Shown here: piece by piece, positions 1-3,948 of the stretch
How positions within the stretch are numbered: position 1 is the first letter of the stretch
Layout: each line of letters starts with the position of its first letter
NCBI GenBank assembly: GCA_023143935.1
Contig: JAGLGQ010000092.1
Coordinates: 1 to 8,123, forward strand
Direction: 5' to 3'
DNA: 8,123 bases
Source of the DNA: Minisyncoccota bacterium
GTDB lineage: Bacteria; Patescibacteriota; Minisyncoccia; Phycocordibacterales; GCA-2747955
Position numbers and translations under genes: made by a program
Notes under the pieces: generated by a model
Database searches by the model: none
The model's input: the letters and a program-made list of their open reading frames with translations, nothing else
What the model was told of the DNA's origin: nothing

Positions 1-48
1 AAATCCCACAAATCGGACCTCACGAACGACGATTAAATTTGGTTAGAA

Positions 49-64
49 TGTTACACGTGAAACA
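49..64. promoter_or_regulatory. parS: parS site 1 (one mismatch)
   Basis: TGTTACACGTGAAACA differs from the ParB-binding consensus TGTTTCACGTGAAACA at one base (A for T at position 5). Bases 37-71 are nearly identical to 117-151 around site 3, so the repeated unit extends beyond the 16-bp core. The mismatch creates the same half-site (TGTTACAC) as the 11-bp repeats nearby. Confidence 0.85.
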
Positions 65-88
65 TATTTACATTTGGGTTTACCAGAA

Positions 89-104
89 TGTTTCACGTGA
101 AACA
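89..104. promoter_or_regulatory. parS: parS site 2 (perfect)
   Basis: Exact match to the 16-bp palindrome TGTTTCACGTGAAACA, bound by ParB, which spreads from such sites to organise and segregate origins. It is preceded by AGAATG like the other sites of the cluster and begins exactly 40 bp after site 1. Confidence 0.95.
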
Positions 105-128
105 ATTTGGATAATTATTTGGTAAGAA

Positions 129-144
129 TGTTTCACGTGAAACA
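129..144. promoter_or_regulatory. parS: parS site 3 (perfect)
   Basis: Exact TGTTTCACGTGAAACA palindrome, again after AGAATG and again 40 bp after the previous site. An 11-bp-phased half-site tract starts 9 bp downstream, at 153. Confidence 0.95.
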
Positions 145-152
145 TATTTACT

Positions 153-185
153 TTGTGTAACATCTGTGAAACATTCGTGTAACAT
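153..185 (+). repeat. Three 11-bp tandem half-site units
   Basis: Three consecutive 11-mers read TTGTGTAACAT, CTGTGAAACAT and TCGTGTAACAT. Each contains a 9-mer TGTG(T/A)AACA or a one-base variant, with 2 bp between 9-mers, so the copies lie on the same face of the helix. The GTGAAACA form equals a parS half-site. In reverse complement the 9-mers match TTWTNCACA at eight of nine positions (seven of nine for the third unit). They could be auxiliary ParB sites or a phased DnaA-binding array. Confidence 0.75.
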
Positions 186-201
186 TTAAATTTTTGTAGA
201 A

Positions 202-217
202 TGTTTCACGTGAAACA
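202..217. promoter_or_regulatory. parS: parS site 4 (perfect)
   Basis: Exact TGTTTCACGTGAAACA palindrome preceded by AGAATG. It begins 73 bp after site 3, off the 40-bp period, with the 153-185 repeats filling the space between them. Confidence 0.95.
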
Positions 218-329
218 GTTTGGGATTTGGAGAAATTGTTTATTTTTTGTTTTGATTTTTTTGATAAAAGGCTTGTGTAACGATTAAAATCGTTGTTTTA
301 TAAGATTTAAAGGTTTTTAAAAGTCAAAA

Positions 330-353
330 TGTTACACAAAATCTTGTGTAACA
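330..353. repeat. Inverted repeat of GTGTAACA half-sites
   Basis: TGTTACACAA and TTGTGTAACA form a perfect 10-bp inverted repeat around AATC. It looks like a parS-type palindrome with T for A in the half-site and its arms moved apart. The right arm is the first unit of the tandem tract 344-398. It is probably a protein-binding site. Confidence 0.7.
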
Positions 354-398
354 TTGTTGTAATGTTTGTGAAACATTTGTGTAACATTTATGTAACAT
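344..398 (+). repeat. Five-unit 11-bp tandem tract
   Basis: Contiguous 11-mers start at 344, 355, 366, 377 and 388: TTGTGTAACAT, a degenerate TGTTGTAATGT, TTGTGAAACAT, TTGTGTAACAT and TTATGTAACAT. The one-helical-turn period is exact. Together with 153-185 this gives eight phased units, with the T-rich segment and parS site 4 between the two tracts. Confidence 0.75.
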
Positions 399-410
399 TT
401 ATTTAATTTT

Positions 411-424
411 ATAGCCCAGGCTAT
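411..424 (-). terminator. Short hairpin after the CCA enzyme gene
   Basis: ATAGCC-CA-GGCTAT is a perfect 6-bp stem located 18 bp past the leftward stop codon. A second small stem, TTGAAC-TTC-GTTCAA (431-445), covers the stop codon itself. Read leftward, neither is followed by a U-run, so intrinsic termination is uncertain. Confidence 0.3.
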
Positions 425-441
425 TCTCTCTTGAACTTCGT

Positions 442-2049
442 TCAATTCACCTTATGTTTTTTGTGAATTTCTTTTAATTCTTTGTTTTCTTCTTCAAAAA
501 TTTTTTCTTTCCCTGTTTCTGCTAATTTTTCTAATTCTTGATCTGATAAGTTTTTATATTCTTCAATTTTTTCTTTTAAAAATTTTAAATTATTTTTTTC
601 TGGTTCATATAAGGTGATACCCATTAAAGCATTTAAAATTAAACCTATTTTTTTTCCTGGTTGAAATCCCATTTCATTTATTAAAATATCTCCATTAATT
701 TTTAAATCTTTAACAGAAATTGGAGAACGCATGGCTTCATCCATCATGGCTTGATATTGTCTTAATCGATATGGTTTTTCTTTTGGTCGTCCCATTCCAA
801 TACGGTCACAAATTCTTAATTTAATTAAGTCCCATATATTTTCTTCACCAACATTTCTAATTATTCTTCTAACAGCAGTTAAAGTGATTTTGTCTGGGTC
901 AGAAAAAAACATATGCCATCTAATTAAAGTAAGAACTTTGTCTATGGTTTTTTTGGGAAAGTTTAATCTTTCTAAATTTTTTTTAGCGATTTTTTCTCCA
1001 ACAACTTCATGTCCGTAAAAAGTATTTCCGTTTTTCTTTTCTGACCATCTTGCGGTGTGGGGTTTTGCGATGTCGTGAAATAGTCCAGCCAATCTAATAT
1101 CAAAAGACCAATCTTTATCAATTGCATGTTGCATGGTTTTTAGTAAGTGTTCAAAAACATCATATTTATGAGCTCCACCTTGAGTTACTCCAATAGAATT
1201 TGTTAAGTCTTTGGAAATATAATCTAAAATTTTTAATTCATGGGCTAGAAAAAAAGCATCAATAGCATTTTTTGTTTGAAGTATTTTTATAAATTCATCT
1301 CTTATTCTTTCATTAGAAATATTTTTTAATAAGTTTTTATTTTTAATAATAGAATTTTTAGTTTCTTTAGAAATATCAAAATTAAGTTGAGCAGAAAACC
1401 GTACTGCTCTTAATATTCGTAAAGCATCTTCATTAAATCTTTTTTCTGGATCACCTACTGTTTTTATAATTTTTTGATTAAGGTCTGAAATACCATTAAA
1501 TAAATCTAATAATTCATGCGAAAGGGGATTGTAAGCTAGAGCATTAATTGTAAAATCTCTTCTTTGTAAATCGTCTTCTATATTGTCTGAAAATTTAATG
1601 TTATCGGGGTGTCTATTGTTTGAATAAGATGATTCTATTCTGTATGGAGTGATTTCAATTGTTTTTAAAGATTTTAGATTTTTTAATGTTTCACGTGAAA
1701 CATCTTCTTGTTTTTTTGTGTTATCTTGTGAAACAGTGTGTAACCCTTGTTTATTAATAGTTTCACAAGTGTTACACAAAATTTTATTTTCTAATTCTTT
1801 AATTTTTTTATCGATTTCATCATTAACTACGCCTACTGTTCCAAAATCATTTTCATAAAAAGTATGTTTAAAAATATTTTGAATTTCTTCTGGATTGGCA
1901 TTTGTAGTGATATCCCAATCAGATGGGGTTTTGTTTAAGATTAAGTCACGAACACAACCACCCACTAAAAATGCTTCAAACTTATTTTTTTGAAGTTTTT
2001 TTATTATTTCGATAATTTCCTTTGGGGTTTCTAATTTAATTTTTGTCAT
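442..2049 (-). CDS. cca: CCA-adding enzyme / poly(A) polymerase family, class II, with HD domain
   Basis: A tRNA nucleotidyltransferase that builds or repairs the 3' CCA end. The head domain has the GG motif (G30-G31), the metal-binding pair D44-W45-D46, the third acidic residue probably E132 (IEIT), RRDFT at 163-167, and the RNA-binding helix region at 208-224. The C-terminal half is an HD domain (H325-D326, H347, H379) as in E. coli-type Cca. Between FGTVGVV (69-75) and IEIT (131-134), where the family normally has a short hairpin, about 55 residues are added; they are encoded by parS-like DNA and look hydrophilic. Its start lies 6 bp after the rnpA stop, so the two are probably co-transcribed. 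The tRNA-Lys in this window lacks an encoded CCA and so needs this activity. Family assignment is firm; CCA-adding versus poly(A)-adding specificity cannot be read from the sequence, though CCA addition is likelier. Confidence 0.93.
   Translation of the reverse strand: MTKIKLETPKEIIEIIKKLQKNKFEAFLVGGCVRDLILNKTPSDWDITTNANPEEIQNIFKHTFYENDFGTVGVVNDEIDKKIKELENKILCNTCETINKQGLHTVSQDNTKKQEDVSRETLKNLKSLKTIEITPYRIESSYSNNRHPDNIKFSDNIEDDLQRRDFTINALAYNPLSHELLDLFNGISDLNQKIIKTVGDPEKRFNEDALRILRAVRFSAQLNFDISKETKNSIIKNKNLLKNISNERIRDEFIKILQTKNAIDAFFLAHELKILDYISKDLTNSIGVTQGGAHKYDVFEHLLKTMQHAIDKDWSFDIRLAGLFHDIAKPHTARWSEKKNGNTFYGHEVVGEKIAKKNLERLNFPKKTIDKVLTLIRWHMFFSDPDKITLTAVRRIIRNVGEENIWDLIKLRICDRIGMGRPKEKPYRLRQYQAMMDEAMRSPISVKDLKINGDILINEMGFQPGKKIGLILNALMGITLYEPEKNNLKFLKEKIEEYKNLSDQELEKLAETGKEKIFEEENKELKEIHKKHKVN
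1687..1702. promoter_or_regulatory. parS: Intragenic parS site (perfect)
   Basis: Exact TGTTTCACGTGAAACA inside the CCA enzyme gene, about 1.5 kb from the main cluster. On the coding strand it spells the last base of D116 plus codons for V-S-R-E-T (117-121). It lies within the extra protein segment, not in conserved catalytic sequence. Confidence 0.93.
1727..1778. repeat. Intragenic parS-like half-sites
   Basis: Two forward half-sites (TGTGAAACA at 1727-1735, TGTGTAACC at 1737-1745) and two reverse ones (GTTTCACA at 1760-1767, TGTTACACA at 1770-1778) follow the intragenic parS. They are the same two half-site types as in 1-441, and each facing pair is about 10 bp apart. They encode much of residues 92-108 of the CCA enzyme. 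Confidence 0.75.
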
Positions 2050-2055
2050 TTTTTT

Positions 2056-2370
2056 TTAATTATTTTTTTTGAATAGCTCTAGTAGTTCTTTTTGAAATGT
2101 TTTTTCTGGGAGTTTATTTTTGAGAATTATTAAGATGTGAGTATTGGTAGGGAGTAGGTTTTCGGTTTGTATAAAATTATAAATTTTTCTTTTTATGTTG
2201 TTTCTACCTACTGCGTTTTTGTAGATTTTTTTAGGTGTAGAAATTCCAATTTTTCCATTTTTTGTATTTTTTTCTATAATAAAAATAAAGGTATCTGTGT
2301 GTATTTTTTTTCCTTTTTTAAATACTTCTTCAAATTCTTTTGTAGTTAGTCGGTTTTCTTTTTTTAACAT
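2056..2370 (-). CDS. rnpA: Ribonuclease P protein component
   Basis: The small basic protein subunit that helps RNase P RNA bind pre-tRNA and remove 5' leaders. The 104 residues follow the family layout: N-terminal RLTTKEFEEVFKKG (7-20), a beta region including IGISTPKK (41-48), and the basic helix NAVGRNNIKR (52-61). The usual RNR motif (RNRIKR) here reads R56-N57-N58-I59-K60-R61, so the second arginine has become asparagine. The C-terminus is Lys-rich. An extended -10 box ends 7 bp before the ATG, suggesting a nearly leaderless mRNA, and the CCA enzyme gene follows 6 bp downstream. rpmH, the usual upstream partner, is not found in 2371-2588. Confidence 0.93.
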   Translation of the reverse strand: MLKKENRLTTKEFEEVFKKGKKIHTDTFIFIIEKNTKNGKIGISTPKKIYKNAVGRNNIKRKIYNFIQTENLLPTNTHILIILKNKLPEKTFQKELLELFKKNN

Positions 2371-2377
2371 TAATATA

Positions 2378-2386
2378 ATTTTAGCA
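2378..2386 (-). promoter_or_regulatory. Extended -10 promoter of rnpA
   Basis: Read leftward the sequence is TGC-TAAAAT, an extended -10 element, followed by seven bases (TATATTA) and then the rnpA ATG. The predicted transcription start falls at or next to the start codon. No clear -35 box is seen. Confidence 0.55.
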
Positions 2387-2400
2387 TAAACTTATAAATA

Positions 2401-2475
2401 AAAATTTTTCAACAAGTTCGACTTCTACCACTCGCTTAAAGAGGGTGGTAGAAGTCGGACTTGTTGAAAAATTTT
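2401..2475. repeat. Long palindrome (about 33-bp arms) in divergent region
   Basis: The left arm (2401-2433) pairs with the right arm (2441-2475) around the 7-nt loop GCTTAAA. The arms differ only by a 2-bp insertion and one G-for-A change that still allows a G-U pair in RNA. The core is TTCTACCACTC / GAGGGTGGTAGAA with AAAATTTT ends. It lies between two genes transcribed away from it, so there is no obvious transcript for it to terminate. It may be a small palindromic mobile repeat or a DNA structural element. Confidence 0.75.
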
Positions 2476-2499
2476 GTTAGATTTTTTTATAGGAAATAT

Positions 2500-2551
2500 A
2501 TTTACATTTGAGTTTTACGAGCAAGGCTCGTAAAAAAAAAAGTTTGTAAAT
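2500..2551. repeat. Nested palindrome upstream of atpC
   Basis: The inner stem TTTTACGAGC-AAG-GCTCGTAAAA (2513-2535) is perfect over 10 bp; outer arms ATTTACA (2500-2506) and TGTAAAT (2545-2551) extend it. Ts precede and As follow the GC core on both strands, the reverse of an intrinsic terminator. It could cap the 5' part of a transcript or be a protein-binding site. Confidence 0.6.
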
Positions 2552-2577
2552 AAAAGAATGTTTTGATTTTAATAAAA

Positions 2578-2588
2578 TATGATAAAAT
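2578..2588 (+). promoter_or_regulatory. -10 boxes of the atpC promoter
   Basis: Overlapping TATGAT (2578-2583) and TAAAAT (2583-2588) lie just before the two possible atpC start codons (2589 and 2598). No good -35 box is placed 16-18 bp upstream. Initiation would give a leaderless or very short-leader mRNA. Confidence 0.45.
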
Positions 2589-2597
2589 ATGCATATT

Positions 2598-2831
2598 ATG
2601 AAATTAGTGATTGTGAAGATTGATGAGAAGATTTTTGAAGGAGAGTTAAAGAAAGTAGAGGTTCCAGCTTTGGATGGTGATATGGTAATTTACCCTGGAC
2701 ATTTAACTTTTTTGTCTCCTCTTAAAAAAGGAGTTGTAAAATATTTAAATGAAAAAGATGAAGAAGTAGAGTTGGAAATTGAAAAAGGTTTTGTGGAGGT
2801 TAATAATAACGAGACAATAATAATTTTGTAG
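2598..2831 (+). CDS. atpC: F-type ATP synthase epsilon subunit, short form
   Basis: Epsilon links the rotor shaft to the c-ring of F1Fo-ATP synthase. The protein matches the N-terminal beta-sandwich of the family: KIFEGELKKVEVPALDG, then a YPGH motif, FLSPLKKGVV, and a closing strand FVEVNNNETIIIL. It ends there at 77 residues, whereas usual epsilon subunits have about 130-140, so the C-terminal helical pair that inhibits ATP hydrolysis is absent. The ATG at 2598 is chosen because MKLVIVK matches the usual family start; an in-frame ATG at 2589 would add M-H-I. No atpD or other atp gene precedes it: the neighbour upstream is the divergent rnpA. A 27-bp gap separates it from the next gene, with which it may share a transcript. 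Confidence 0.85.
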   Translation: MKLVIVKIDEKIFEGELKKVEVPALDGDMVIYPGHLTFLSPLKKGVVKYLNEKDEEVELEIEKGFVEVNNNETIIIL

Positions 2832-2858
2832 AATTATAAAAATTTAATTTAAAATAAT

Positions 2859-3167
2859 ATGTTAGGAATAGGAGATGCAGCAAAAAAAATGAAGGATAAG
2901 GTAAAACAAGCGGCGATGAAAAAAATGTTGGAGAAACAAATGAAACAACTTTCGCCACAACAGAGAACGGTGATAATGGAAATGCTTCAGAAGAATCCAG
3001 AATTTTTTGAAAATATTGCAAAGGAAATAGAACAAGAAGTAAAGGCTGGAAAAAATCAAATGGCAGCAGCGATGTATGTAATGAAAAAACATCAGGCAGA
3101 AATGCAAAAAATGATGATGGGTTCAGCGGGAGTTAATCCAAAAGCGGGGAATAGAAGTTTACAATAA
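2859..3167 (+). CDS. Small Met- and Lys-rich helical protein, unknown function
   Basis: No family is recognised. The 102-residue protein is rich in Met (14), Lys, Gln and Glu, and almost the whole of residues 5-88 looks alpha-helical, broken by a turn at LSPQQR (31-36) and another near N46-P47. An amphipathic basic helix (8-30) comes first, and a methionine cluster M82-xx-MMM (85-87) ends the structured part; the tail GVNPKAGNRSLQ is probably disordered. There is no signal peptide or membrane span. Met-rich helices can bind hydrophobic helices (as in the SRP54 M domain), but no homology is claimed. It follows atpC by 27 bp with no Shine-Dalgarno sequence, so co-transcription is plausible. Its coding character is supported by the lack of stops and its codon usage, which resembles the neighbours. 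Confidence 0.75.
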   Translation: MLGIGDAAKKMKDKVKQAAMKKMLEKQMKQLSPQQRTVIMEMLQKNPEFFENIAKEIEQEVKAGKNQMAAAMYVMKKHQAEMQKMMMGSAGVNPKAGNRSLQ

Positions 3168-3236
3168 TTTTTAGATTTTCGTTTTTAAAAATTATTTTTA
3201 AGTTGTGTAGTTTTTTATTTATTAAAAAAATTTTAA

Positions 3237-3833
3237 ATGAGTAATTTATTAATAGATTTATTAGAAAATATTAATCCAATTGATATTGAAAAAGTTGAAA
3301 GAGTTTCAAATGTATCAGGACAAAATAATGATGGATTAATGAGAGATGTGATGCAGATTTTTTTGGGAGGTTTGGCAAAAAAAAATCAGGATGCAAAAAA
3401 GGCAGGGGAGGTTGTAAGGGTTTTAAAAAAAGACCATGAAAATAATTTGGAGAATATAGATAATATTTTAAATGGTACTTTAGAAAAGGGGTCGGATGGA
3501 ATTTTAAAGCATATTTTAGGGGAAGATAAAAATAGAATTGTAAAAAAATTTTCTAAATTAAAAAATCTTGATAAAGAGCAGACAGAAAGTTTTTTTAAAA
3601 ATACAGCTCCTATTTTTATGGGGTCTTTAGCAAAAACAGTTTCAAAGGTAAATATGGATGGAAATGTTTTAGCTCAGATTTTGGATATGGCTTATAAAGC
3701 TGATTTACAAGATGGTAAAAAACATTCGTTACTTGCTTTACTTGATTTTGATAAAGATGGACAGGTGTCTGATGATTTTTCTAGAATGTGGGGTTGGGTT
3801 CAGAAGAATGTTTTTAAAAAAGATTTGTTGTAA
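3237..3833 (+). CDS. DUF937 (YidB-like) family protein with DxDxDG loop
   Basis: Resembles the DUF937 family, whose function is unknown. Family traits are the MSNLLIDLLE start, the helical repeat FLGGLAKKNQ (42-51) echoed by IFMGSLAKTV (126-135), KKDHENNLENID (64-75), and GSDGILKHILGED (85-97). Near the C-terminus LLDFDKDGQVSDDF (168-181) places D170, D172 and D174 plus G175 like an EF-hand calcium loop, but position 12 is F181 rather than Glu or Asp; similar loops are usual at this place in DUF937 proteins. No signal peptide or membrane span is seen, so a cytoplasmic location is likely. It lies 69 bp after the Met-rich protein, without a Shine-Dalgarno sequence or clear promoter, and a hairpin follows 31 bp after the stop. 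Confidence 0.75.
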   Translation: MSNLLIDLLENINPIDIEKVERVSNVSGQNNDGLMRDVMQIFLGGLAKKNQDAKKAGEVVRVLKKDHENNLENIDNILNGTLEKGSDGILKHILGEDKNRIVKKFSKLKNLDKEQTESFFKNTAPIFMGSLAKTVSKVNMDGNVLAQILDMAYKADLQDGKKHSLLALLDFDKDGQVSDDFSRMWGWVQKNVFKKDLL

Positions 3834-3864
3834 TTAATGTTTTGGTTTTGGTTTTGTGTGTGGG

Positions 3865-3897
3865 GGTGGTGAAAATGGCTTCGCCATTTTCACTACC
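3865..3897. terminator. Strong hairpin between the DUF937 and ABC genes
   Basis: GGTGGTGAAAATGGC (3865-3879) pairs with GCCATTTTCACTACC (3883-3897) around TTC, a 15-bp stem with one G-T wobble. Downstream comes TTATGTTGTTTTAATG, only a diluted T-run. It probably ends the atpC-DUF937 transcript, which fits the separate promoter-like box before the next gene. Confidence 0.5.
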
Positions 3898-3938
3898 TTA
3901 TGTTGTTTTAATGAAAGAAAGTAGATAAAAAATTGTAA

Positions 3939-3944
3939 TACAAT
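3939..3944 (+). promoter_or_regulatory. -10 box abutting the ABC transporter start
   Basis: TACAAT ends 4 bp before the ATG at 3949, so the predicted transcription start coincides with the start codon. No good -35 or TGn extension is visible. The box lies in the short palindrome ATTG-TAATA-CAAT (3932-3944). Confidence 0.4.
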
Positions 3945-3948
3945 AGAT

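Larger units (their letters stand above)
1..441. other. Gene-free parS / origin-like region
   Basis: No convincing reading frame is present. The stretch holds four parS palindromes (49-217), two tracts of 11-bp tandem half-site-like units (153-185 and 344-398), a 10-bp-arm inverted repeat (330-353), a 7-bp-arm palindrome at 279-294 (AACGATT / AATCGTT) and a very T-rich segment at about 236-266 that could melt easily. parS clusters normally lie close to oriC, and rnpA, a common oriC neighbour, is 2 kb away. No canonical DnaA box TTATCCACA is seen, but the half-sites differ from the relaxed box TTWTNCACA at one base. parS function is well supported; origin function is inference. Confidence 0.7.

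Noticed and set aside
1..400. CRISPR array
   Set aside because: The repeats are 16-bp palindromes and 11-bp tandem units with short, similar spacing sequence. There are no unique spacers of constant length and no cas genes.
442..444. UGA recoded as glycine or tryptophan (as in some CPR lineages)
   Set aside because: Reading through the TGA that ends the CCA enzyme gene would add only seven residues, and no long gene has an internal TGA, so the standard code explains the window.
1649..1858. Plus-strand open frame of 69 codons opposite the CCA enzyme insertion
   Set aside because: It lies antisense to a well-supported gene, and its open state follows from the low-complexity, parS-rich DNA of the insertion. 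Its protein has no family resemblance.
2401..2475. Simple intrinsic terminator
   Set aside because: Both flanking genes are transcribed away from it, the stem is far longer than usual, and the nearest T-run is offset (2481-2488).
2800..3107. Two minus-strand open frames opposite atpC and the Met-rich gene
   Set aside because: Their translations are Phe/Leu/Ser/His-rich shadows of purine-rich coding sequence on the other strand and match no family.
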